From positions 1 through 27,420 of the forward strand of contig JAEYZI010000043.1 of assembly GCA_023428065.1 (NCBI GenBank): a stretch of DNA of 27,420 nucleotides, written 5' to 3'. Below, piece by piece: positions 1 through 7,386 of the stretch (positions are counted from its first letter, which is position 1; every line of letters begins with the position of its first letter). The translations under genes and the position numbers were made by a program. The notes below the pieces were generated by a model. It searched no databases and was not told the DNA's origin. It saw only the letters and a program-made list of their open reading frames with translations. Origin of the DNA: Actinomycetes bacterium (GTDB taxonomy: Bacteria; Actinomycetota; Actinomycetes; Actinomycetales; Microbacteriaceae).

Positions 1-1599
1 AAGGAGCTCCTCGAGGGCTTCGGTCTCGACCTCGAGCAGGAGCTCGAGGACGAGGACGACAGCGACCTCGAGATCCGGCCCCCGGTCGTCACCGTCATGG
101 GTCACGTCGACCACGGAAAGACCAAGCTGCTCGACGCGATCCGCAAGGCGAACGTCGTCGCGGGCGAGGCCGGCGGCATCACGCAGCACATCGGCGCCTA
201 CCAGGTGTGGACCGAGCACGACGGCATCGAGCGCGCCATCACCTTCATCGACACCCCCGGTCACGAGGCGTTCACCGCCATGCGTGCCCGCGGTGCGCAG
301 GTGACCGACATCGCGATCCTCGTCGTCGCGGCCGACGACGGCATCATGCCGCAGACGGTCGAGGCCCTGAACCACGCGCAGGCGGCCGGCGTGCCGATCG
401 TCGTCGCGGTCAACAAGGTCGACAAGGAGGGCGCGAACCCCGCCAAGGTGCGCCAGCAGCTCACCGAGTTCGGTCTCGTGGCGGAGGAGTACGGCGGCGA
501 CACGATGTTCGTCGACGTCTCGGCGCTCAACAACGTCGGCATCACCGAGCTCCTGGATGCGGTGCTGCTCACCGCGGACGCCGGGCTCGACCTGCGCGCC
601 AACCCCAACAAGGACGCGCGCGGTGTCGCGATCGAGGCGAAGCTCGACAAGGGCCGCGGCGCCGTGGCGACCGTGCTCATCCAGTCGGGGACGCTGCGCG
701 TCGGCGACGCGATCGTCGCGGGCACGGCCTACGGTCGCGTGCGTGCCATGCACGACGAGAACGGCGACCCGGTCGAGGAGGCCGCGCCGTCGCGTCCCGT
801 CCAGGTGCAGGGCCTCTCGACCGTGCCGCGCGCCGGCGACACCTTCCTCGTGACGGAGGAGGATCGCACGGCCCGTCAGATCGCGGAGAAGCGCGAGGCC
901 GTCGAGCGCAACGCCCAGCTGGCCAAGGCCCGCAAGCGCATCTCGCTCGAGGACTTCACGCGCGCGCTCGAAGAGGGCAAGGTCGACTCGCTCAACCTCA
1001 TCATCAAGGGCGACGTCTCGGGTGCCGTCGAGGCGCTCGAGGAGTCGCTGCTCAAGATCGAGGTCGACGATTCGGTCCAGCTGCGCATCCTGCACCGCGG
1101 CGTCGGCGCGATCACCGAGTCGGACGTGGATCTCGCCACGATCGACAACGCGATCGTCATCGGCTTCAACGTGCGTCCCGACGTCAAGGCGCGCGAGCGC
1201 GCCGCGCGCGAGGGCATCGACATCCGCTTCTACTCGGTCATCTACTCGGCCCTCGACGACATCGAGTCGTCGCTCAAGGGCATGCTGAAGCCCGAGTACG
1301 AGGAGGTGCAGTCGGGTGTCGCCGAGATCCGCGAGGTGTTCCGCTCCTCCAAGTTCGGCAACATCGCGGGTGTGCTCGTGCGGTCCGGCACGATCACGCG
1401 CAACGCCAAGGCGCGCGTCATCCGCGACGGCGTCGTCGTCGGCGACAACCTCGCCATCGAGTCGCTGCGCCGGTTCAAGGACGACGTCACCGAGGTCAAG
1501 ACGGACTTCGAGGCCGGAATCGGGCTCGGCAAGTTCAACGACATCCAGGTGGGCGATGAGATCGAGACGATCGAGCTGGTCGAGAAGCCGCGCGGCTAG
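1..1599 (+). CDS. infB: Translation initiation factor IF-2, 3' part (5' end outside window)
   Basis: IF-2 is the GTPase that places initiator fMet-tRNA on the 30S subunit and promotes 50S joining. The frame is open from base 1, so the N-terminal region lies outside the window; the visible 532 residues start with an acidic stretch and run into the G domain. Seen directly: G1 motif GHVDHGKT at about residues 34-41, the G2 region GGITQHIGAY, G3 DTPGHE, and G4 NKVD. The beta-barrel domain II, domain III and the C-terminal fMet-tRNA binding region (VRSGTITRNAKARV) follow in the usual order. The methionine at base 97 is inside the G1 motif and is not the start. Actinobacterial IF-2 is usually around 900 residues, so roughly 40% is missing only because of the window edge. 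rbfA follows after a 164-nt spacer holding a long hairpin. Confidence 0.98.
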   Translation, partial: KELLEGFGLDLEQELEDEDDSDLEIRPPVVTVMGHVDHGKTKLLDAIRKANVVAGEAGGITQHIGAYQVWTEHDGIERAITFIDTPGHEAFTAMRARGAQVTDIAILVVAADDGIMPQTVEALNHAQAAGVPIVVAVNKVDKEGANPAKVRQQLTEFGLVAEEYGGDTMFVDVSALNNVGITELLDAVLLTADAGLDLRANPNKDARGVAIEAKLDKGRGAVATVLIQSGTLRVGDAIVAGTAYGRVRAMHDENGDPVEEAAPSRPVQVQGLSTVPRAGDTFLVTEEDRTARQIAEKREAVERNAQLAKARKRISLEDFTRALEEGKVDSLNLIIKGDVSGAVEALEESLLKIEVDDSVQLRILHRGVGAITESDVDLATIDNAIVIGFNVRPDVKARERAAREGIDIRFYSVIYSALDDIESSLKGMLKPEYEEVQSGVAEIREVFRSSKFGNIAGVLVRSGTITRNAKARVIRDGVVVGDNLAIESLRRFKDDVTEVKTDFEAGIGLGKFNDIQVGDEIETIELVEKPRG

Positions 1600-1622
1600 C
1601 AGACATCAGGGGTGACGGCGGC

Positions 1623-1701
1623 TTCGGGCCCCGGATCCTCTTCCGAGTCGAGAGCGGGGGCTCCTTCCCCGATCGGCTCGGAAGAGGATCCGGAGCCCGG
1701 G
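1623..1701 (+). repeat. Long inverted repeat (RNA hairpin) between infB and rbfA
   Basis: Perfect 16-nt arms (CGGATCCTCTTCCGAG at 1632-1647 and its complement at 1677-1692) extend outward to about 24 pairs with one mismatch and two G-U pairs. The 29-nt loop holds a nested CGGGG/CCCCG helix (1655-1659 with 1667-1671). Only a weak T-rich stretch follows (TCCTTTG), so it is not a textbook terminator. It could be an attenuator, a processing site or an mRNA stabiliser between the two genes. Confidence 0.75.
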
Positions 1702-1763
1702 CCGCCTGAGTCCTTTGTGCCGGCCGCGCGTGCGACCACCTCATCGAGAGGCAGGAGAGAGAA

Positions 1764-2216
1764 ATGGGCGAGAACCCCCGGGCGGCGAAGGTCGCCGACC
1801 GCATCCGCGAGATCATCGCCAAGCGGCTGGAGCGCGGCATCCGTGACCCTCGGCTGGGCTTCGTGACCATCACCGATGTGCGTGTGACGGGCGATCTGCA
1901 GCACGCGAGCGTCTTCTACACCGTCTACGGCACCGACCAGGAGCGTGCCGACTCGGCCGCGGCTCTCAAAGCCGCGACCGGGATGCTGCGTACCGAGGTG
2001 GGGCGCAACCTCAACCTCCGCCTCACGCCGAGCCTCGAGTTCATCGCGGATGCGGTGCCCGAGAACGCGGCCGCGATCGACGCCCTCCTGCGCGAGGCAC
2101 GCGAGCGCGACGAGCAGGCGCGCGCCCTCGCCGCGAACGCGCAGCACGCGGGCGACGAGGATCCGTATGTCAAGCCGCGTGAGGACGACGAGGACGACGA
2201 GGACGAGGAGGACTGA
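1764..2216 (+). CDS. rbfA: Ribosome-binding factor A
   Basis: RbfA is a small KH-type protein that binds the 30S subunit and helps 16S rRNA 5'-end maturation. The 150-residue product opens with ENPRAAKVADRIREIIAKRLE and continues with the family signature RDPRLGFVTITDVRVTGDLQHASVFYTV, split here only for description. The start ATG has a good ribosome binding site (AGGAGA) just upstream. The C-terminus ends in a very acidic tail (DDEDDEDEED), common in actinobacterial versions. It follows infB in the classic nusA-infB-rbfA order, so co-transcription is likely, although the hairpin between them may adjust its level. Confidence 0.95.
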   Translation: MGENPRAAKVADRIREIIAKRLERGIRDPRLGFVTITDVRVTGDLQHASVFYTVYGTDQERADSAAALKAATGMLRTEVGRNLNLRLTPSLEFIADAVPENAAAIDALLREARERDEQARALAANAQHAGDEDPYVKPREDDEDDEDEED

Positions 2217-2224
2217 CGCTGCGA

Positions 2225-2243
2225 GCGGGGGAATCCCTCCCGC
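2225..2243 (+). terminator. Possible weak hairpin after rbfA
   Basis: A GCGGG/CCCGC stem (2225-2229 with 2239-2243) with a 9-nt loop lies between rbfA and the next gene. There is no T-run, so termination is doubtful; it could end the infB-rbfA transcript partly. Confidence 0.25.
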
Positions 2244-2264
2244 CCGTGCCGCGTTGACCCGAGG

Positions 2265-3311
2265 ATGAAGCCCGCGCTCTCCGTCCTCGACCTCGTGCCG
2301 GTGCGCACCGGTCAGACCTCCGCGGATGCCGTCGCTGCCTCTCTCGCGCTCGCCGGTCTCGCCGACGCCCTCGGATACACGCGCTACTGGTACGCCGAGC
2401 ATCACAACATGCCCTCGGTCGCCTCGACGGCGCCCCCGGTTCTCATCGCAGCCGCCGCGGCGCGCACGGAGCGCATCCGGGTGGGGTCGGGCGGCATCAT
2501 GCTGCCGAATCACGCCCCGCTCGTCGTGGCCGAGCAGTTCGCGGCGCTCGAGGCGCTCGCGCCCGGCCGCATCGACCTCGGAATCGGCCGCGCGCCCGGC
2601 TCCGACCCCGTGATCTCGGCCCTCCTGCGTGCGAGCGGGCCCACGAGCGAGGTCGACCGCTTCGAGGAGCATCTCGCCGACATCCGCGCGCTCGCGGGCG
2701 AGGGTGCGACGGTGACGGTCAACACGCGCGACGGTCTGCGCGACTACGAGGTGCGGGCGACGCCCGCGCCCGCGGGGCTCCCGGAGCTCTGGCTGCTCGG
2801 CTCGTCCGACTACTCGGCCCACCTCGCCGCGAGGCGCGGGCTGCCCTACGTCTTCGCCCACCATTTCTCGGGCGAGGGCACCGAGCGCGCCCTCGAGATC
2901 TACCGCAGCGAGTTCCGGCCGTCGGAAGCGCTCGCGGCTCCGCGCACCTTCCTCACGCTCAACGCGGTCGTCGCCGATACGGCGGAGGAGGCGCATGCCC
3001 GGGCGCTGCCTGCCCTGCAGAACATGGCGCGGCTCCGCACGGGCAGACCGCTGAGACCGCTCGACACGGTCGAGGCGGCCGAGCGCGAGGAGCTCGACGT
3101 CGCCTCGCGGCACGTGATCGACGCGATGCTCGAACGCTGGGTCGTGGGGACGCCGGATGCCGCGGTCGCGCGGATCCGCGACGTCGCGGCGCGCTTCGGG
3201 GTCGACGAGGTCATGGTCTCTCCGGGAGCGGGGTCGCGGGAGGGCGAGGCCGCCGACCGCGCCCTCGGACGCGAGCGCACGCTCGAACTCCTCGCCTCCG
3301 CCGCCGGCTGA
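2265..3311 (+). CDS. LLM-class flavin-dependent oxidoreductase (luciferase-like)
   Basis: A 348-residue protein of the bacterial luciferase-like monooxygenase superfamily (single-component, MsnO8-like group), expected to fold as a TIM barrel that uses FMNH2 or F420H2. Seen: the N-terminal strand LSVLDLVPV, the YWYAEHHNMPSVASTAPPVL region typical of the group, then VGSGGIMLPNH and LGIGRAPGSDP. The substrate cannot be inferred. It starts 48 nt after rbfA with GAGG almost touching the ATG, so it may be translated from the rbfA transcript or from an unseen promoter. It converges with mutY, leaving only 7 nt between stop codons. Family assignment is secure; physiological role is unknown. Confidence 0.9.
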   Translation: MKPALSVLDLVPVRTGQTSADAVAASLALAGLADALGYTRYWYAEHHNMPSVASTAPPVLIAAAAARTERIRVGSGGIMLPNHAPLVVAEQFAALEALAPGRIDLGIGRAPGSDPVISALLRASGPTSEVDRFEEHLADIRALAGEGATVTVNTRDGLRDYEVRATPAPAGLPELWLLGSSDYSAHLAARRGLPYVFAHHFSGEGTERALEIYRSEFRPSEALAAPRTFLTLNAVVADTAEEAHARALPALQNMARLRTGRPLRPLDTVEAAEREELDVASRHVIDAMLERWVVGTPDAAVARIRDVAARFGVDEVMVSPGAGSREGEAADRALGRERTLELLASAAG

Positions 3312-3318
3312 GGTGCGG

Positions 3319-4206
3319 TCAGCCGCTCGGGAGCGCGAATCCCGCGTCGACCGATTCGACGAGTCCGTCCGCGAGGAGGCCGGCGAGCGCGCGTTCGCGC
3401 TGGACGGCGTCCGCCCACAGCTCGGCGATGCGCTCCGCGGGCACGGGCAGCTCGCTCGCGCGCAGTTCGCGCAGGATGCGCCCCCGCACCTCGCGGTCGG
3501 AACCCGCGTACGGCTTCTGCCGGGGCGCGGCGGGCCCGGTGTAGGCGGGGTAGCCGGCCGACCGCCACGCGCACGCGTCGGCGAGAGGGCAGCGTGCGCA
3601 CGCGGGGGCGCGTGCCGTGCATACCGTCTGGCCGAGCTCCATCATCCCCGCGTTCGCGAGGCGCGCTCGCCCGGGATCGGCGGGCAGCAGCGACTCCATG
3701 AGCGCGTGCTCCTCGCGCGTTCGCGCGGGCCCCGGCTCGCCCACGCCGCGCACCGCGCGCGCGAGCACGCGGCGCACGTTGACGTCGACGACAGGCACTC
3801 GGATGCCGTAGGCGAACGCCGCGACCGCGCGCGCCGTGTACGGACCGACCCCCGGGAGCGCGAGCAGCGCGTCCACGTCGGCGGGCACTTCGCCGCCGTG
3901 ACGCTCCGCGATCGCGACGGACGCCGCGTGCAGGTTGAGGGCGCGCCGCGGGTAGCCGAGACGGTCCCACGCGCGGACGGCCTCGCCGGGCGGGACGGCC
4001 GCGAGGTGCGCGGGCGTCGGCCATCTCGCGAGCCACGCCTCGAGCCGGGGGATGACGCGCGCGACGGGCGTCTGCTGCAGCATGAACTCCGAGACGAGCA
4101 CACCCCACGGCGGGAAGCCGGGTGCCCGCCAGGGGAGGGGGCGGTGGCCCGCGTCGAACCAGTTCGCGACGCGCTCGCCGATCCCGGCATCCCTCACGTC
4201 GACCAC
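3319..4206 (-). CDS. mutY: A/G-specific adenine DNA glycosylase MutY
   Basis: MutY removes adenine mispaired with 8-oxoguanine in base-excision repair. Over 295 residues I see catalytic Glu40 in SEFMLQQT, the helix-hairpin-helix LPGVGPYTA near 117-125, catalytic Asp141 in VPVVDVNVRR, and the four iron-sulfur cysteines 196, 203, 206 and 212 in the C-X6-C-X2-C-X5-C pattern. The C-terminal MutT-like domain that reads 8-oxoG is short, about 80 residues, as in other actinobacterial MutY proteins of about 300 residues. The GTG start is chosen because TACGCT (complement of 4213-4218) lies exactly 6 nt upstream, giving a leaderless message. It is divergent from the kinase-like gene. Confidence 0.95.
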   Translation of the reverse strand: MVDVRDAGIGERVANWFDAGHRPLPWRAPGFPPWGVLVSEFMLQQTPVARVIPRLEAWLARWPTPAHLAAVPPGEAVRAWDRLGYPRRALNLHAASVAIAERHGGEVPADVDALLALPGVGPYTARAVAAFAYGIRVPVVDVNVRRVLARAVRGVGEPGPARTREEHALMESLLPADPGRARLANAGMMELGQTVCTARAPACARCPLADACAWRSAGYPAYTGPAAPRQKPYAGSDREVRGRILRELRASELPVPAERIAELWADAVQRERALAGLLADGLVESVDAGFALPSG

Positions 4207-4212
4207 CCTCTC

Positions 4213-4236
4213 AGCGTAGGCGTGCGCGCGTAGGCT
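4213..4236. promoter_or_regulatory. Overlapping divergent leaderless promoters, mutY / kinase-like gene
   Basis: Minus-strand -10 box TACGCT (complement of 4213-4218) lies 6 nt before the mutY GTG. Plus-strand -10 box TAGGCT (4231-4236) lies 6 nt before the ATG at 4243. The boxes are only 12 bp apart, so polymerases could not occupy both promoters at once. Confidence 0.65.
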
Positions 4237-4242
4237 GACGCC

Positions 4243-4911
4243 ATGGCGAGATGGGCGCCCGCACGGCGGGATGTGATCGCGGCGACGGTCGACGAGATCC
4301 TCGGCAACTACCGGCGCGGTCGCATCGCGATCGGCGTCGACGGTCGCGCCGGATCAGGCACGTCGGACTTCGCCGACGACCTCGCCGACGAGTTCGAGCG
4401 GCGCGGCTATCAGGCGGCGCGCGCGTCGCTCGACGACTTCCTCCGACCCGCCGAGGAGCGCTATCGACGCGGTCGCTTCTCGCCCGAGGGCTTCTACCGC
4501 GACGCGTACGCCTACGACGTCTTCCGCCGCGTGCTCATCGAGCCCTTCCGCCTCGGAGGCTCGGCCGCATTCGTGACGGCCGCCTACGACCGGGTGCGCG
4601 AGGTGCAGCTCGAGCCCAAGTGGCGCACGGGTCCGGATGACGTCTTCCTCCTCGTCGACGGCGGGTTCCTCGACCGACCGGAGCTGCGGGGCGTGTGGAA
4701 CTACACGATCTGGCTCGACGCAGACGACGCGGCGCGCGCGGAGCGGCTCCGGGTGGAGGAGGGCATCGAGCCGGGCTCGGAGCTCGCAGCGCGCTACGCG
4801 GGTGCGGACGACCTCTACGAGCGGGACGCACGCCCTCGCGAGACGGCGACGGCGATCATCGACGCGACCGACCCCGATCACCCGCGTCGCGTGTTCGCCG
4901 ACGCCTGCTGA
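4243..4911 (+). CDS. Uridine-kinase-like P-loop protein with altered Walker A
   Basis: A 222-residue protein resembling uridine kinase/phosphoribulokinase-type P-loop proteins. The N-terminal strand RIAIGVDGRAGSGTS (about residues 27-41) has the shape of a Walker A loop, but the invariant lysine is Thr40 (codon ACG; AAG would be Lys). Downstream are ASLDDFLRP (61-69), equivalent to the substrate-side Asp region of uridine kinases, an FLLVDGGFL strand resembling the Walker B position, and an Arg-rich lid (RAERLRVEEG). Fold similarity is clear; with Lys missing, ordinary ATP phosphotransfer is doubtful unless another residue compensates. The ATG lies 6 nt after TAGGCT, so the message is probably leaderless. 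It converges with panE 3 nt away. Confidence 0.75.
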   Translation: MARWAPARRDVIAATVDEILGNYRRGRIAIGVDGRAGSGTSDFADDLADEFERRGYQAARASLDDFLRPAEERYRRGRFSPEGFYRDAYAYDVFRRVLIEPFRLGGSAAFVTAAYDRVREVQLEPKWRTGPDDVFLLVDGGFLDRPELRGVWNYTIWLDADDAARAERLRVEEGIEPGSELAARYAGADDLYERDARPRETATAIIDATDPDHPRRVFADAC

Positions 4912-4919
4912 GGCTCAGC
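4907..4919. repeat. Palindrome spanning both stop codons of a convergent pair
   Basis: GCTGAGGCTCAGC (4907-4919) is a perfect inverted repeat around one central base and contains the TGA of the kinase-like gene; the panE stop begins within it. It is too short to be a convincing terminator alone. Confidence 0.4.
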
Positions 4920-5910
4920 GGGGCACGCGCGCGACGACCTCGCCCGGCGCGAGGAAGACGCCCGTGCGCTCGACCTCGTGCACGAGCTCGACGATCGCCG
5001 CGTTGACGGGTGCGGTGAGGCCGTGTTCGGTCGCGGCGCTCACGACGGCGCCGTTGAGGAACTCGATCTCGGTGAGCTGTCCTCGTCGGATGCTCTGGAG
5101 CGTCGACCCCGGGTTGGGCACGCGACCCATGCGCCGCGCGAGGAGGCGAGGGAACTGCTCGCCGAGGGCGAGGGGGAGCGCGCCGATGAGCCCGATGAGG
5201 GCTCCCGAGACGCCCTGCACCGTGGCGAAGTGCACCCCGATGCGCCGCGCGATGCGCGCCGTCTCCCGCATGCTCGCCGTCATGATCCGCCGCAGCCCCG
5301 CGTCGGCCACGACCTCCTGCACGCTGAGTCCCGTGATCGCGGGGAGCGCGTTGACATGGTTGATGAGGAGCTTGGTCCACTGCGCGCCCACGAGATCGTC
5401 GGTGACCTCGACGGGGAGCCCCTCGCCGATCACGCCTGCGACGTGCGCGAGGAGCGCGTCGTCGGCGCCGGGTCCCGCGCCGATGACGACGGGATTGGGG
5501 CCCGTGACCGTGACGTGACCGGGCTCGAGATACGAGGCCGCGAAGAGCGCGAGCGCGCCGAGCGCGGGCGAGTCGGGCAGTTCCCGCCGCGCGACCGCGA
5601 GCCCGCCGAGACCGTTCTGCACGACGAGCAGCGGCACGCCGTCGAGACGGGTCGCGTTCGCGGCGAGCGCGGTCGCGGCATCCTGCGCCTTCGTCGCGAG
5701 GATCGCGAGCTCGGGTCGCTCCTCGAGGGCGGCGTTCGCGTCGACCGCGACACGGTGCTCGCCCCATCCGCCGTCGAGCAGGAGCCCGCTCGCGCGGATG
5801 GCGTCGAGTTGCGCCCCGCGCGCGGTCACCTCGACCTCGTGCCCCCGGGCGGCGAGCAGCGCCGCGAAGGTCCCGCCGACGGCTCCCGCCCCGATCACGC
5901 CGATCCGCAT
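4915..5910 (-). CDS. panE: 2-dehydropantoate 2-reductase (ketopantoate reductase)
   Basis: PanE/ApbA reduces 2-dehydropantoate to pantoate with NADPH in pantothenate (coenzyme A) synthesis. The 331-residue product has the Rossmann motif GAGAVGG at residues 7-13, the VVQNGLGG segment near 97-104, the probable catalytic Lys180 in QWTKLLINHVNAL, and the C-terminal family signature STLQSIRRGQLTEIEFLNG. Length is slightly above the E. coli enzyme (303). The start ATG sits 6 nt after TAGGCT on the minus strand (complement of 5917-5922), so the transcript is likely leaderless. No other pan gene is nearby, and related reductases act on other 2-keto acids, so exact substrate is inferred. Confidence 0.88.
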   Translation of the reverse strand: MRIGVIGAGAVGGTFAALLAARGHEVEVTARGAQLDAIRASGLLLDGGWGEHRVAVDANAALEERPELAILATKAQDAATALAANATRLDGVPLLVVQNGLGGLAVARRELPDSPALGALALFAASYLEPGHVTVTGPNPVVIGAGPGADDALLAHVAGVIGEGLPVEVTDDLVGAQWTKLLINHVNALPAITGLSVQEVVADAGLRRIMTASMRETARIARRIGVHFATVQGVSGALIGLIGALPLALGEQFPRLLARRMGRVPNPGSTLQSIRRGQLTEIEFLNGAVVSAATEHGLTAPVNAAIVELVHEVERTGVFLAPGEVVARVPR

Positions 5911-5916
5911 GCTCCG

Positions 5917-5922
5917 AGCCTA
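5917..5922 (-). promoter_or_regulatory. Leaderless -10 box for panE
   Basis: TAGGCT on the minus strand, 6 nt upstream of the panE ATG, matches the TANNNT boxes found at the same spacing elsewhere in the window. Confidence 0.6.
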
Positions 5923-5998
5923 GGTCGCCGCGCGCCTCGCCGCGCGGGGTCCCCGGCGACGGGATCGCGGGCCGCGAAGCGGGCGGGTCATCGCTTGC

Positions 5999-6004
5999 TA
6001 GCGT
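5999..6004 (+). promoter_or_regulatory. -10 box upstream of truB leader ORF
   Basis: TAGCGT lies 7 nt before GTG at 6012, the spacing of a leaderless start. If transcription starts there, the first codon is that of the small ORF, and truB is reached about 77 nt downstream. Confidence 0.5.
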
Positions 6005-6011
6005 GTCAAGC

Positions 6012-6092
6012 GTGAACCGGCCCGGCCTCGAGAGCGCGCGCACCCGCGCCGACGGACGCCGGACGCTCCCGCCGGGGGGCGAGGGATCGTGA
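6012..6092 (+). CDS. Candidate 26-codon leader peptide overlapping truB start
   Basis: A short ORF begins with GTG 7 nt after a TAGCGT box and stops at TGA 6090-6092, overlapping the truB GTG in the four bases GTGA. The product would begin MNRPGLESARTRADGRR. Its position fits a leaderless small ORF translationally coupled to truB. It is unsupported by homology and could instead be part of the truB 5' leader, since truB has its own G-rich ribosome binding site. No function is proposed. Confidence 0.35.
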   Translation: MNRPGLESARTRADGRRTLPPGGEGS

Positions 6093-6988
6093 CGAGCGGC
6101 ATCCTCCTCGTCGACAAGCCGCAGGGCGTCACGAGCCACGACGTCGTCGCGCGCGCCCGGCGACTCCTCGGCACGCGCAAGGTCGGCCACGCGGGCACGC
6201 TCGACCCCATGGCGACCGGCCTGCTGCTGCTCGGCGTCGACAGCGCCACGCGGCTGCTCACCTACCTCGTCGGGCTCGACAAGGAGTACACCGCGACGAT
6301 CCGGCTCGGCATCGCGACCGACACCGACGACGCGGAAGGCGCCGTGGTCGCGACGCGCGACGCATCCGGCGTCGCGGATGCCGACATCGCGCGCGGGATC
6401 GCCGCCCTCACCGGGCGGATCGCGCAGCGCCCCTCGACCTACAGCGCCATCAAGGTCGACGGACGACGCGCCTACGACCGTGCGCGCGCGGGCGAGGAGG
6501 TCGAGCTCGTGGCGCGCCCCGTGACGATCCACGCGTTCGACCTGCTCTCGACCCGTCGGACGGGCGAGGCGATCGACCTCGACGTGCGGGTCGCGTGCTC
6601 CTCGGGCACCTACATCCGTGCCCTGGCTCGCGACCTCGGGGCCGATCTCGGCGTCGGCGGCCACCTCACGGCGCTGCGTCGCACGCGCATCGGACCCTTC
6701 TCCGTCGCGGACGCCGTGACGCTGCCCGACCCGCGCGAGCACCCGGACGCCGCGCCGCCCCCCCTGCGCGATCCCGCGTCGGTCGCGCAGGAGCTCTTCC
6801 CCGTCGTGCGGCTCGACGAGGCCAAGACGCGCGACGTGGCACACGGCAAGCGGGTCGAGCTCGCGGCCCCCGACGTCGAGCTCGCCGCCGCCCTCACCCC
6901 CGACGGGCGGCTCGCCGCCCTCGTCGAGCTGCGCCGCGGACGGCTGCGCGTGCTGCTCGGCCTGCCGACCCAGGAGGTCCTCCCGTGA
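6089..6988 (+). CDS. truB: tRNA pseudouridine(55) synthase TruB
   Basis: TruB converts U55 in the T-loop of tRNAs to pseudouridine. The 299-residue product starts SGILLVDKPQGVTSHDVV and carries catalytic Asp39 in GHAGTLDPMATG. Further family motifs are KEYTATIRLG, QRPSTYSAIKVDGRRAY and CSSGTYIRALARDLG, followed by a C-terminal PUA-like region of about 60 residues. GTG 6089 is preferred because the TruB N-terminal motif begins immediately and GGGGGGCGAGGG lies upstream. It overlaps the preceding mini-ORF and, at its 3' end, the GTG of the next membrane protein gene by 4 nt, so the two are probably coupled. Confidence 0.95.
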   Translation: MTSGILLVDKPQGVTSHDVVARARRLLGTRKVGHAGTLDPMATGLLLLGVDSATRLLTYLVGLDKEYTATIRLGIATDTDDAEGAVVATRDASGVADADIARGIAALTGRIAQRPSTYSAIKVDGRRAYDRARAGEEVELVARPVTIHAFDLLSTRRTGEAIDLDVRVACSSGTYIRALARDLGADLGVGGHLTALRRTRIGPFSVADAVTLPDPREHPDAAPPPLRDPASVAQELFPVVRLDEAKTRDVAHGKRVELAAPDVELAAALTPDGRLAALVELRRGRLRVLLGLPTQEVLP

Positions 6989-7353
6989 TCCTGCCCTTCA
7001 CCCTCGTGCAGCTCGTGCTCGCGTGCGTCGTCGGACTCGTCTGCGTGATCCTCGGCCTCGCGGGCCGCAAGCCCAACGACCTCACGGTGCTCTCGGTCGT
7101 GCTCGTCGGGGTGCTGCTCGTCGCGCAACTCGTGGTCGCGCTCGTGGCTCCCGCCGTGGGCAACCCCCCGACCGGCAACCCGCTCGAGTTCTGGCTCTAT
7201 CTCGTCGCCGCGGTCGTGATCCCGCCGCTCGCGATCGTGTGGGCGCTCGTCGAACGCAACCGCTGGTCGAACGTCGTCCTCGGCGCCGCGGCCTTCGCGG
7301 TCGCGGTCATGCTGTGGCGCATGGAGCAGATCTGGAACGTGCAGCTGGCGTAA
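6985..7353 (+). CDS. Small four-helix membrane protein, function unknown
   Basis: A 122-residue hydrophobic protein with about four predicted transmembrane segments (near residues 3-25, 33-55, 68-90 and 96-114), separated by short loops such as AGRKPND and VERNRW. The GTG at 6985 overlaps the truB stop in GTGA and has GGAGG just upstream (AGGAGGTCCTCCC). I recognise no domain. Its location between truB and ribF suggests only that it is made with them, not that it acts in RNA modification. Confidence 0.85.
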   Translation: MILPFTLVQLVLACVVGLVCVILGLAGRKPNDLTVLSVVLVGVLLVAQLVVALVAPAVGNPPTGNPLEFWLYLVAAVVIPPLAIVWALVERNRWSNVVLGAAAFAVAVMLWRMEQIWNVQLA

Positions 7354-7372
7354 GCGCTTCGGCGTGGCGGGC

Positions 7373-7378
7373 TAATCT
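7373..7378 (+). promoter_or_regulatory. Leaderless -10 box for the 7387 membrane gene
   Basis: TAATCT lies 8 nt upstream of the ATG at 7387; no ribosome binding site is visible between them. It would start a transcript covering the membrane protein, ribF and the MFS gene. Confidence 0.55.
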
Positions 7379-7386
7379 GTAAGGCG

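Noticed and set aside
2161..2213. Simple-sequence GAC/GAG run at the end of rbfA
   Set aside because: It encodes the ordinary acidic C-terminal tail of RbfA and is not a separate repeat element.
1596..3113. 505-codon minus-strand open frame opposite rbfA and the LLM gene
   Set aside because: Composition is Arg/Ala/Gly-rich as expected from the antisense of GC-rich genes, and two recognised genes lie opposite.
4856..6844. 662-codon minus-strand open frame over panE and truB
   Set aside because: Arg-rich shadow frame; panE and truB are certain in other frames.
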